64,000 nt of DNA from positions 1-64,000 of the forward strand of contig QPMI01000425.1 of assembly GCA_004431415.1 (NCBI GenBank). The letters run 5' to 3'. Positions 32,505-43,432 of the stretch are shown in pieces; the first letter of the stretch is position 1, and each line of letters starts with the position of its first letter. The position numbers were made by a program, and so were the translations under genes. The DNA comes from Cyanophora paradoxa (lineage: Eukaryota; Glaucocystophyceae; Cyanophorales; Cyanophoraceae). The notes under the pieces were generated by a model that was given only the letters and a program-made list of their open reading frames with translations, was not told where the DNA came from and did no database searches.

Positions 32505-35500
32505 ATGCCCGAATTAGCAACAGACTCATTAGAGAGAAGAAATGGGAACTTATGGGATTACTGGAACACTGTATGCAGCCCATGAAATCACAGAGGCTGA
32601 ATATGACCGGGAAATCGGATTTATTTCAAGGGCAGACCCACTTTAGCAAAATTAACCAGAAAAGCCAATAACCTCTATGATAAAGTTGAAACTCTTGATG
32701 AACTCGATCGCCTGAGGCAAATAGAACCAGAGGCAGAAGATGGCACAGCCATGAATGAATTATATCGCTGGCTCACATACAGAGCCAGAAGGGAAGTTGT
32801 TGTAGATGTGATTGAATATTTAGATAGAATTGCAACCTCTCTACCAAAACGTTTAAGGGATAGTCTGGATCAATTCAGGGCAATCAAGGTTCGCTTGTCG
32901 TTTATCTGCAAGTTCGTTAAAGTCAGCAATCCGCAGGTTTGGATATCGAAATACATTTACAGCGATTATTTTGTATTAACCAAATCGAGAAATATTCGAA
33001 CTGAGCTGAATAAAGCAGCCCAAATGTGTCAGGAGCAGATGAATGTGGTTGACAGCTATCGACTTGAAAGAATCGAAATGCTAAGAGTTGCTATTATGAG
33101 TTATGCCCCAACTGGTGGCTGCTATGTTAAAACACCAGAATCAATTGCAGCTAAGAAAGCCACAGTGAATATTCGAAATATTGATGATTCTTGCTTTGAA
33201 AATGCCATTTTGGCATGGATCCATAGGAAAGATGTAAATTCCCACAAGAGAAGTGAGCTTACACAATATCGCAAATGGAAATACTCACCAACCACATACA
33301 ATCCTTTGGCTCTCAATTTCGACAATATCCCATTCCCTGTTGCCTGTGATGCTGAAATAATTGATAAATTCGAGGCTCAAAATGCAGGCATTAGCATTAA
33401 TATATTTGGAATCGATGGAGAGGTTATTTATCCCTGCATCAATCCAGCAACCCAGGCAGAAAGCAAAAGATTAATCTCATGCTCATTCATGATGATGAAG
33501 GGAATGGTCACTATATTACTATTATGTCACTCTCAAGACTTCTCAGAGTTGCCCTTGATAAAACCAAGGATCAAAAGTTACACTACTGTGACACATGCTT
33601 ATCTCGATTTAGGTCTGAGGCTAAACTCACTGCTCATGTGGACTCAAACAGATGCATTGATTGGAGACTCTCAAAGGGAATCACACCAAAACCTGAGACC
33701 ACCATAGAGTTTGGACTCAAAAACCTTAGGAAAACTGTATGGCTTCCTGTTGTGGTCTACTGCAAGATTGAACATAGAAGCATCCCCATTGATGCATCGA
33801 AATCCAAGAGGGAAGTCTCAGCAGTCAACCTCAGAGTAGTCACTGGGGCAGATGTTCAAGATTTTCGTTTTGAGGGGCAGGATCCAATGGGAGGTCTGTT
33901 TGAATGCTTGGAGTCCAAAGCTAGAGAACTAATCGATTTCCTGTTCACCAATATTCCTATGAATGAACTCACAGATGAGCAGAAAGCAATTTACAGAGCT
34001 ACCAAAAACTGTTACCTTTGCAGTGAGAGATTCACTAAGGAGAACTTTAAATGCAGAGATCATGATCACCACACAGGTCAGTACATTGCTCCTGCTTGCA
34101 GAAACTGCAATCTCCATAGGAGAATCTCAAAGCAAACCAAAGTAGCAGTGGTTGTTGACCAAATGGATGACTGTGGGTCATTCATTTTCAGAAAAATAGC
34201 AGGTTTGGGAGATAAAAAGCGAATCGAAATCCTTTCGAAAAACTTTGATCAATACCTTTCATTGCAATGGGTCTTTACAAGTTCATTGATGCAAGTAATT
34301 TCATGGATTTTGGAGCTGCTGATGTAGATGAGTTAATGAACAAATTCCAAGCCTTCAGAAGGCTTTCACACTCAGTATATGGACTTGACCCAGTTCATTA
34401 TGTATCTGCCCCTGGGTTATCTTGGGATGCTATGCTTAGGACCACCAAGGCAAAAATAGAGCTTATAAGTGATGTAGAGCAATACGAATTTGTTGAGAGG
34501 GGAATCAGGGTGGCTTTGCAACAATGCCTTGTAGGTATGCTGAGGCTGATGGTGAAAACTCCCACATTATGCTGTTTGATGCTAACAACTTGTATGGCTA
34601 CTGTTTGAGTCAGCCAATTCCAGTTGGTGATTTTAGATGGGAGACCGAATTCAACCCACAAGATAACAGATCCAGTTTCCTAGAAGTTGATCTGGATTAC
34701 CCAATTAGGCTGTTTCTAGATCACAGTGATTTCCCCCTAATTATTAACAAGAAAATAGTAGAATATGCGGAATTATCACAATATCAAAAGAGCCTATTAG
34801 ATCTCTCAGGAGAAGAGCTTGATAAAACCCCAAAGCTAACTGCAACCTTTGGTTCTGTGGCAAACTATGTGATTTCTGAGCCTCTCCTACAGTATCTGTT
34901 GGACAAAGGGGTGAAATTAAAGAAGGTTCACAGGGTCCTATCATTTACTGTGGCTCCTGTAATGAAATCTTATATTGAGCTGAACACTGAGATGAGAAGG
35001 AAAGCAGTGAATAAATTCGAGGCTGATTTCTATAAACTGATGAATAATTCAATCTATGGGAAATGCATTGAATCATGTAGAGGTAGATCTGTGGTTAAGA
35101 TTGCAAACAGTGAAAAGCTATTTATGAAATATGCAGCCTCTCCATTGGTGAAATCAACAAGCCCATAAACGAAAAAGCAGTTGCCTTTGAGTTTTACACA
35201 AAGCATGTGAAACTAGATAAGCCTGTTGCAATTGGGGCTTATGTTTTGGATGCAGCCAAACTGCATAATTACCAGTTCTTCTATGATACTATAAGGTCCC
35301 AATGGTCCAAAGCCAAATTACTGTTCCATGATACTGATTCCTTTTGTCTATATATCGAATCTAAGACCCTACAAAAAGATATAGAGAATATATCCTATGC
35401 ATTAGACCTTGGAGGTGATTCCAGAATGACCCAGGTAAATACAAAAATGAGATGCCAGGTTCTGCTTTATTGGAGTATGTGGGTCTAAGAGCCAAAGTTT

Positions 35501-35742
35501 ACAGTTTCAGAACTGCTGAGATTGAGAGAAGTAAGCTCTCTGGGACTTCCACTGAGGAACTCCAATTTAATGATTTTAAGCAGTGTTTATTTGCAGGTAT
35601 CAGCAAGACTGTGACTGCAAAGCAGAAAAGAAGGGCAGACCACACAATAATAGATACTGTGAGTAGAAGGGTTGCCCTAAACTGCTTTGATGCAAAGAGA
35701 TACATCTTACCAGATGGTATTAATTCTGTTCCTTTTAATTAA
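32505..35742 (+). pseudogene. E2 protein-primed-type family B DNA polymerase (pPolB), frameshifted
   Basis: About 1070 codons from ATG 32505 in six frame pieces. The N-terminal domain has the Polinton pattern with CFENAILAWIH, INLMLIHDDEGNGHYITI and SLSRLL. Then follow a C2H2-like CDTCLSRFRSEAKL, an endonuclease VII-like zinc segment (DHDHHTGQ, 34060-34083), and an exonuclease region. The palm has motif A DANNLYGYCLSQ (about 34577), motif B LMNNSIYGKC (about 35038) and motif C HDTDSFCLYI (about 35328), all intact. This is the Polinton/adintovirus replicative polymerase. Shifts occur near 32650, 33465, 34270, 34525, 35160 and 35445. The stop is 3 bp before the integrase start. Confidence 0.85.
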
Positions 35743-35745
35743 GAG

Positions 35746-37130
35746 ATGCCAGCAACTGGAAGAATAGTTAGGAGAACCACTGACCAACTGCAAGGTAACC
35801 TACTGCCTATCACAGTTCCAAAGGAGGAAAAGGGGGAATCTCGAATTGTTAAAAAGTCAGAGATGAAAGAGCTTGTCCCTGTAGAGATCCCAGTTGCCAT
35901 TGCAGTGAAAGAAACCAGCAAGATTGCCAAAAGATTCTATGATGTGAGAACTGGTTACAAAGGGCTTCAAGCTATGAGGGCTGAGTTACCAGATGAGTCC
36001 TATAAGCAATTGCAAGAGTTCTATAAAAAACAAGAAGTTGTTCAGATCAATGCACCTGCTATATCTAGAAAGAGAGATCCCATGGTCCCAATCAGACAAC
36101 CCTTGATACCTATGTAATTGATTTGCTCTTTTTCCCAGCTTATAAGAAACAAAACAATGGCTATGATACCTTTATGACTGCTATGGAATCCACACTGAGA
36201 ACTGGGTATATTATACCTATAAGGGATAAATCAGCTCTCACTACATTGGCTGCATTTAAACAGCTTGAGATGAGAGTGGCAAGACCAATAGTAAAGGTTC
36301 AATCAGATGCTGGAAGTGAGTTCCAAAATCGAATATTCCAGGAGTATTTATCTAGTAAATTCATAGAACACCAAGTGAGTGGAACTGCTGACCACAGAAG
36401 CCAAGGTCGAATTGAAGCCTTTAACAAGCAGATTAAGAGACTGATCACAAACTACTGCATAGCTAATAACACAGCTAGATTTTTTGATGTGTTAGGTGAT
36501 ATTGAGTATAATTACAATAATACAGTTCACTCAGCTACTAAGATGAAGCCAGGCGAAACTACAGAGGAGCATTATAGGTATATAGTGGGATTAGAAGATG
36601 AGAGATTCAAGAAATCAATAGCTTATCTTGATACCATGCAACCTGGCATGTTTGTTAGAGTGAAAGTTGAGAAGAACCCCTTTGCTAAACAGGGTAACAA
36701 TTGGTCTAGGATGGTTTACACTGTTGATAGTAGGGAAGGCTTTAAGTTTAAGCTAAGGAGTCCCACTGGTGAGATCATTGATAACAGGTTTGCTTTCCAT
36801 GAGCTGTTGCCTGTGAATGCAGTTGAGTATCTGGAAACCCCTACAGTAGATGCCTTAGAGCAAGCCAAAGAAGAAGCCAGGGTTGATGCTGCTATAAGGA
36901 GAGAGGGCATTGAGGCTGCTAATGAAGTCCCAGATAAGCCTTTGATAGAGGCTAGAAAGGAGAAGACTGGCAAGGTTAATAGGGAACTCAAAAAGCTCAC
37001 CATAGCAGGAACACAGAAACTTTCAGAAGTGAATAGCCAGAGATGGTATAATGACTTTCAAACTACTAAGGAGTCATATACAGCCCCTAAACCTCAAAGA
37101 ACACTAAGAGAAAGGACCAAAACTAGCTAG
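35746..37130 (+). pseudogene. E2 retroviral-type DDE integrase, one frameshift
   Basis: ATG 35746 starts MPATGRIVRRTTDQLQG, a segment shared with the E1 integrase. After one shift at about 36110, the rve core is complete. The first Asp is in YVIDLLFF, the second in VQSDAGSEFQ, and the Glu in GRIEAFNKQIK, with exactly 35 residues between the last two (D,D-35-E). The C-terminal tail RWYNDFQT...SYTAP is conserved with E1. Length about 460 codons. It catalyses strand transfer of element ends. Last gene before the right terminal repeat. Confidence 0.85.
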
Positions 37131-37319
37131 TTTCGATGCCGAAAACTCGTTTTTTCCAAATATATGTATGTGTGATGTACATATATGCATATGATATACA
37201 CATCAACTTGTAGATCTTTTCAAGCGCTTCACAACGCTATGCAGAACGTTGCAAGTAGACAATCTGGTGATCAGATACAAGCGTTTGAAGATGCCGACAA
37301 TCCTGATTGGTTGATAAAA

Positions 37320-37510
37320 GATGTGCCAAAAAAATGCGACATGGATAATAGCCTAAAAAAATATGCGCCATGGATAATGCTCCATTACAAAAAAATGCGC
37401 CATTGAAATGAGCCATGGATAAGGTTGACAAAAAATGCAACATGGATAATGCTTTAGATAACAAAAAAATGTGCCATGGATAATATTTAGTAAAAAAAGT
37501 GCGACATGGA
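37320..37510 (+). repeat. Degenerate ~30-bp tandem repeats (GCGCCATGGATAAT)
   Basis: About seven imperfect copies of AAAAAATGCGCCATGGATAA, spaced 25-40 bp apart. They lie between the integrase and the right terminal repeat; no gene is seen here. Confidence 0.7.
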
Positions 37511-37645
37511 TAATGTGACACTGACCATATCGCCGTGATCGTCATGATCTCCCGAGTCCGATGGTGTGTCATATATATCACATACATATGCATCGTCATT
37601 ATGACGTCATTACAATCGTTTACCCCACTGTGGTTTATTCCCAGG

Positions 37646-37722
37646 TTTTCATGGCGCATTTAATGGCGCATTTTATGGCGCATTTAATGGCGCAATTTAT
37701 GGCGTATTTTATGGCGCATTTA
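37646..37722 (+). repeat. ATGGCGCATTT minisatellite
   Basis: Six imperfect 12-13-bp units of ATGGCGCATTTA in tandem. Confidence 0.8.
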
Positions 37723-37794
37723 ATAAAAATTCCCTACTCTGTGGCATGAGCCAATAGGAAGCAAGCAAATTAAAGTATTAATAATAATATTTTA

Positions 37795-37878
37795 TCTGAG
37801 ATGAAATCTGAGGTATTATCTGAGATATTATCTGAGGTATTATCTGAGATATTATCTGAGATGTTACCTGAGATGTAA
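37795..37878 (+). repeat. TATCTGAGATAT minisatellite
   Basis: About seven 12-bp units alternating TCTGAGATATTA and TCTGAGGTATTA. Confidence 0.8.
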
Positions 37879-38142
37879 ACCTGGGGAGAAGTTGAAGGGG
37901 GATACATACAAACACTGATGATCTGTTTTAATGATGCATCATAATGATGCATCATATCAAACTGTGTATATATATATCGCCGTGATCGTCATGATCTCCC
38001 GAGTCCGCCGGTGTGTCATATATATCATATACATATGCAACGTCATGATGACGTCATACCGAAACACCCCATACAAAACACTAATATGCATGTATCTCTC
38101 CACCAACTCATCAACTAACAAAGATAAAAACAGTTCCAGAAT

Positions 38143-38188
38143 CCTCTTAACGAGGCTAGCGTGATGATGTAAGTCTCATAGGCTCAAT
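38143..38188 (-). other. Non-coding block shared with E1 (E2 copy)
   Basis: The complement reads CTATGAGACTTACATCATCA then CGCTAGCCTCGTTAAGAGG. About 30 of 38 positions equal the E1 copy at 45604-45649. It lies just inside the right terminal repeat. Confidence 0.6.
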
Positions 38189-38452
38189 AATTCATATGTT
38201 TCTAAGCATCTCCCCTTCATTCCCCAATTATAATTTAAGTGGACTCAAGGTTGACTCATATTAATCGTAAAAGTAGTAAAAGTATATGGATTTTGTTACG
38301 AATTCAATGGGAGGGTTGACTAAGTGGGTTGAGTTGACTCAAATTTCACAGGAAATAACAATGAATCAGAGTATAAATGCATTTTTTGAATCAACTACAC
38401 CAACTAACACTGAGATTTTAACAATATATGAGGTCCTTACTGAATATGGTAT

Positions 38453-38543
38453 GTGTCACAGGTGTCACAGGTCTATCCCAAAGTTTCTCCTATAAAGAGT
38501 AAATTTCCAAAAGTTTGGGATGGACCTGTGACACCTGTGACAC
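38453..38543. repeat. TGTCACAGG hairpin 3
   Basis: Right-repeat counterpart of 11781-11869, preceded by AGGTCCTTACTGAATATGGT. Confidence 0.8.
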
Positions 38544-38637
38544 TCGATTAAATCATTTATTCATTTAATTAGAAATACATAGATAAGATAATTACTGCGT
38601 TTTTCATTATAAAAGAGGTCCTTACTGAATATGGTAT

Positions 38638-38729
38638 GTGTCACAGGTGTCACAGGTCTATCCCAAAGTTTCTCCTATAAAGAGTGAATTTTCAAAAGTT
38701 TGGGATGGACCTGTGACACCTGTGACACC
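38638..38729. repeat. TGTCACAGG hairpin 4
   Basis: Right-repeat counterpart of 11601-11688, preceded by the same CCTTACTGAATATGGT phrase. Confidence 0.8.
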
Positions 38730-38986
38730 CAATTATTCATCAAATTCCTAAGGGACCCCCTTAGACTCATAAAAACATGATAAAAACATATAAATTTTAT
38801 GTATTATATCGATTGGATTCAATAAGAGATCTATTTGTTTTATTTAACAAATGAATCTTTTATGGATCTTAATCGAGTTTAGCGATATGTTTCCGATTAA
38901 ATGAATTAAATTTAATTAAATTTAATCGAGAAAGTACATGAATATAATATCGATTAAATCAATTAAACAAATGACCATTCACACAT

Positions 38987-39257
38987 AGTAAAATGCGGAG
39001 TTTTAACCAGAGGCAAGATATAATTGAGATTCAGTTATATTATTCGGAAATATATACAGATTATCGATAGACTCAGTAAGACTAATCGGAAAATAAGAGA
39101 AATTTACGATAAAATATCGAAAAGAATACAAAATAATCGAAATAATTGAATATTCGATAAGATACACACAGATTATCGATTGATTGAAATAGAATATACG
39201 AGATATATCAACAAAATCAATTAAGATAAGCCGAGGGTTAAAACTCCGCATTTTACT
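38987..39257. repeat. Terminal 271-bp module with 22-bp inverted ends (right)
   Basis: Same structure as 11078-11341 in inverse orientation. The inner end is flanked by CCATTCACACAT, identical to the complement of the inner flank of the left module. Confidence 0.8.
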
Positions 39258-42200
39258 ATGTGTATACTCTGAATGGAATCATTAATCCCCGTGTTTTCCG
39301 CAGGGCAGAGCGAAAAGAGAAGCGTGCCGCTCGCACCCAAGTTAATATAGAAAAGCAGAAGCAAAAAGAACAAGAGGCTAAGCGTTTACAGCGCTTCGAT
39401 CGCAAGCAAGAACAGAAACGAGCGAAAGAAGCGAAGCTCGAAGCAAAGCAGCAGAGAGGTAAACTAAAAGCGGTAGAGGATGCGATCAAACGCACTATTC
39501 TCGATCCAATCGCCCAATATGATCCGGAAACTCTCGCGACAGTTACGTTCAAGATGTGGGCACCTGGATCCGGTGCTCGGTCGTCGGAGGTAATTGTTAT
39601 TCCCGGAATTCCCGAATTAAATATACCAGACAGTTCCTTTGTCACCTACCGCAATATAAGAGAGACAGTTTCGGTGAGTGTGTTGCGAAGCTTTGCTCTG
39701 GCGAAAATGGATAGAATGTCTCAAATTCTAATTAGACCGGGTCAAGTTCGTCATGATTGGCATGAGAGCGAATCAATCTTCTATTTACTCAAAAACTACG
39801 ATGAATTGGCAATAGGACTTAAAACTTTCGGCGAAGCATACGAGGTGTTCTTCTTTAAGACACCACCAACCGAGGAACAGAAAAGACTACGCCTAATGTT
39901 TGATGATTTTGGCGGCAGTATCGATGATGCCTTTATAACTGTTCATGAGGTCGCGATCGATGGGGACGAAGTTGTCGAGGACGATGGAGCCGGCGCTATC
40001 CCTGGCAATCGCTATGAGTTTCTGGATGAGGAGCTCATGGACAGTATGCGATGCACCGCGATTATGAGCAAATTCACAGACTATACATTAAATCCAAACG
40101 CGTCTGAGTTCGAAGATGTTATTGAGCTTCCCAAATCATCGACATCTAACGCTTGCGGCTATGATATGATCATCTCCACATGGGGAGCGTCCATTAAGAA
40201 GTGTCAGGAGGCGCCAAAACCGCGATATACTGACTTAACTATGTCGTACGACGGTCTCTATAAATTCTTTCACGGTCGCGAACGCACACCTGGCGACTCT
40301 CTGGCTCTCACGCTCCGCCATATCGAGAAATTCTGTAAGAGAATCCAGACAGGCTTCCGCGTCTTTGATGTCGACGGCAAGTTAATATACAAATTCGCGG
40401 CGGAATCGATTAACAGAAACATCAATCCCCGCAATATTCACTTTATGATTCACAACAAGCACATCTATATATTCAACGATAACATAAGGTCGCTCGAAAT
40501 GCGCATGGCAAAGATGGAGGTCGAAGAGCTCGATAATCATGTTCCTAAGTCGACCTCTTCGTTAGCACTCTATAAAATTCCGACGTGTCTTACTCACGAT
40601 ATCTTCGCGCACACATCCAAGGATCTGTTAAAGATCACGCAATTAAAACTATCGCCTGACGAGCGCAGTTTCATTCGCATTCTTTACACTGGGCGTGAAG
40701 GTCTGGAAGGTCTTCTATTTACGTTCCTGAAAATGCGATATGAGCCCGCTGTGAAGTTAACACCGTCGAAACAGATCGAAAGCATTACATTCAAAGCCAA
40801 TGGCTCGATGTTCTCGATCAAAGACCCACGCACAACCGACCACTTCATTGAGCAAGATTTCGAAACAGAGGAGTATTATAATAAGGTCTGTGAAATCGGT
40901 AAGGGTTTCCGCGAGTCACTACTAAATGCGACGAATATCTCACATTACAGCCCGAACATGCGCGAAATTCTCACGCACTACAAGCGATCCGCACTCAGCG
41001 GCTATTTCTATAAGCCGAACCCGAAAGCCACCTACACAGCTGTCGATATGGCGAAGTGCTACCCTTCGATACTGAAAGGCATGCAATATCTTCCGAAGTA
41101 CAATGTGTTTGATGATTTCGTTCCCTTTAAAGTGGGAAGCGATATTCTCGAATACGCGATCTACTACGTGCGTGTCGTTGCGTTTGAGAGAGAGCAAGCG
41201 ACTTTCGCCGACGATGAGGATGTAGATTATGACGCCGCCATGTCTCGCAAGATTGATGGAATCGAAATTATTCTGGATCGCGCATTTTCCGTGAGTGGTC
41301 GGTGCTACAATTTCATCACAGGCTACACTCTCTCCATGCATTGGGCGGACGTAAAGGACAAGATAGAGATTATCGCGGTCGCGGAGCCTTCGCATTTGGT
41401 GCCCAATACGTCGATCGCTGAGATGAAGAAAGTGCTGTCAAGCGACATTCAATCCACAGACAAGAAGCACATTTTAGTGAAAGAGATCGGAATGCTCGGC
41501 AAATTCCAAGACTCGCAAACATCCACGAAAATGTTCTACAACCGTGCCGAGGCTGAAAGGTTCGCCCAAGAATGCGGAGGAACAGTAGAGGTGTTTACTT
41601 TCAATCCTAAGAATTCGAAACGTGTCAAAGCTCTCAGCGAATTCGAAGGTCACATCTATTTCGTTAAGATCAGCTCTCACCGCGAGCTTGTTAACGGATT
41701 CCTCCCGATCCACTTTCATATTTACGATCGCAACCGCGCTAATATGTTTGCGCAATACAAGCGCCTGACAGCGCGCGGGCACAAGGTTGCCGGGATCAGA
41801 ACGGATTGCCTATATATCGAAGGTTCATGGACAAGTAAGAAAGAGTTCGACCGAAATGCGTTTGAGAACATGGGCAAATTCAGCTATATTCCCGGGAAAA
41901 GATGCCCTGAGAATGCACTCCGCCCACCACGGGGTGTAACTCTCGAATTTCAGGATCCCGACACACTCATTAACCGGTTCTCGCTAAGGGACGAATTTAA
42001 TCCGGAGTGCTTTAATCGGGTTGCGGAGCTCCACAATCGTATGCTTGTCCTTGCTGACATGCCCGGAAGTGGAAAGTCGACACTCGGTATTAACTGCTTC
42101 GCCTCTCAGAAGTCGAATTGCTTGATTATTTGCCCCTATAACAAACAGTGCGCGGAGCTGAGGGACTCTCTCAAAGTCCGCGGAATCGAGAATATTACCG

Positions 42201-43414
42201 TTCGTACTTTGTATAATGTTCTCGGGATCCGTGTCTCAAACGATCAGACCTACGAAGAGGCTATGAGCGAAAAAGACCAGAGGGCGTTCGTCTCCGAGTT
42301 CAGTCACATTATGTTCGACGAGATATTCGCGTATTCCGTAAAAGATCTCGCTAAGATCAAGTCGTTTATCGATCGCTATCCGGATATCAAATATTTGGCT
42401 AATGGCGACACCTATCAAAACGAACCGATTAATGATGAGCTATCGGTTTCTGATTGCAAGGGCTACTATAAGCGTGCGGTGCAGAGCATGTTCCCGAACG
42501 TTCTGAGTCTTCGCATTAACAAGCGACACAAGAAGGAAACAGACCGTGAATTAATTCGGGCGATCAAAGAGGATCTCTTCGAGAACGGACTGGAAGCCGC
42601 ACAGATCATTTCGAAATACGGCTTGCCGACAATTAACGATCTAAGCACTATTCCCGACGGCTACTTTGGCATCGCTTACAGAAACGAAATGACCTTAGCA
42701 TACAACAAACTGATGCACGATAGACGGAAAGTAAATGTTCCAACCGTAGAGGTCAATGGCATCAAATTCTACAAGGGTTTGGAAGTCGTTTGCCGCAAGT
42801 ATCTACGCATTTCGCGGTCTGAGGGTGAGTCTATTAATGCATACACAAATTACACCTATCGGATCACCAAAATCACAAAGCAAATGGTCACATTAACGGA
42901 CGTTTTCGATGGTGTCACGTTCGAGGTTCCGTGCGCGATGTTAGAACATTTTTCTCTCCCTTATGCAGGAACAGGTCATTCAACGCAAGGTCTCACACTT
43001 GATTCGGGCATTGTCATTTGTGAGGCTACGTTCCGCTATACCACTCGCGAATGGTTCTATACCGCGCTCACTCGTAACCGTGATCTGTCTACTGTGCTGA
43101 TTTATACACCGATTCACAGATTCCAAGGAAAGAGCGACTACATCGAATATCTGAAAACGAAGATCCGCGGTTACAAATGCCAGGATCAGCGCGCCGGGCG
43201 CGATTTCGACGAGGCGGATTATATTACGCCGGAGTGGATATTAGAGCGCAAGAAGCAACAGAAGGGCGCCTGTGCGATCTGTTCCCTTCCTATTCCGACT
43301 GAGCCACAAGATCCGAATTACAAGCTCGTCGTGGATCGCATCAATAATAAGCGCCCACACCTTAAAGACAATTGCCAGCTCGTGCATCACGGGTGCAATT
43401 GCAGCAAAAAATAA
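39258..43414 (+). CDS. E1 PolB-like polymerase, SF1 helicase and HNH fusion protein
   Basis: One uninterrupted frame of about 1384 codons. The first in-frame start-like codon is GTG 39260, directly at the E2 border, so the true N-terminus is probably cut off. Residues 1-90 are Lys/Arg/Glu-rich. About 290-400 resembles the N-terminal domain of Polinton PolB (ACGYDMIISTWG, FMIHNKHIYIF). About 592-606 is motif A (AVDMAKCYPSIL) and 840-855 a motif C variant (GIRTDCLYIEG, Arg in place of the first Asp). About 932-942 is a P-loop (DMPGSGKST), 1018 Walker B (IMFDEIF), and 1237-1275 SF1 motifs (TGHSTQGLT, YTALTRNRD). The C-terminus is HNH-like (CAICSLPIP, NNKRPHLKDNCQLVHHGCN). A one-protein replisome is inferred. 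Confidence 0.75.
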
Positions 43415-43432
43415 ACAGGTTTAATTAGAAGA

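Larger units (their letters stand above)
37527..38050 (+). repeat. Pair of ~80-bp direct repeats (CGCCGTGATCGTCATGATCT)
   Basis: Copies at 37530-37610 and 37977-38055 begin CGCCGTGATCGTCATGATCT and end near a TGACGTCAT palindrome. They flank the two minisatellites. The word CGCCGTGATG also starts a segment of the 206-bp repeat at 46016. Confidence 0.7.
11078..39257. mobile_element. Element 2 (E2), complete Polinton/Maverick-like provirus nested in E1
   Basis: The unit is bounded by inverted copies of about 1.04 kb. The outermost bases read AGTAAAATGCGGAG at 11078 and the reverse complement ending at 39257. Inside lie all Polinton hallmark genes: protein-primed-type PolB, D,D-35-E integrase, packaging ATPase, major and minor capsid proteins, plus primase-SF3 helicase, lipase, fibres and endonuclease. 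No adenovirus-type maturation protease was found. No clean 6-bp target duplication is visible: flanks are CACCAT on the left and ATGTGT on the right. E2 is visibly more AT-rich than E1. Confidence 0.88.
38206..39257. repeat. E2 right terminal inverted repeat
   Basis: Inverse copy of 11078-12112 with the same hairpins (38453-38543 and 38638-38729) and the same 22-base tip. It ends 2 bp before the first usable codon of the E1 polymerase-helicase frame. Confidence 0.9.

Noticed and set aside
37320-37880. CRISPR array
   Set aside because: Repeats are direct minisatellites without constant-length unique spacers; no cas genes; eukaryotic context.
39260-39262. GTG 39260 as a genuine start codon of the polymerase-helicase
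   Set aside because: GTG starts are not expected in a eukaryotic setting and the codon lies at the insertion border; the N-terminus is more likely truncated.
11072-39263. Six-base target duplication around E2
   Set aside because: Left CACCAT and right ATGTGT are not direct repeats under any border I tried.
40940-41395. Minus-strand frames within the polymerase-helicase and other large genes
   Set aside because: Shadows of the dominant coding frame, with no independent signal.
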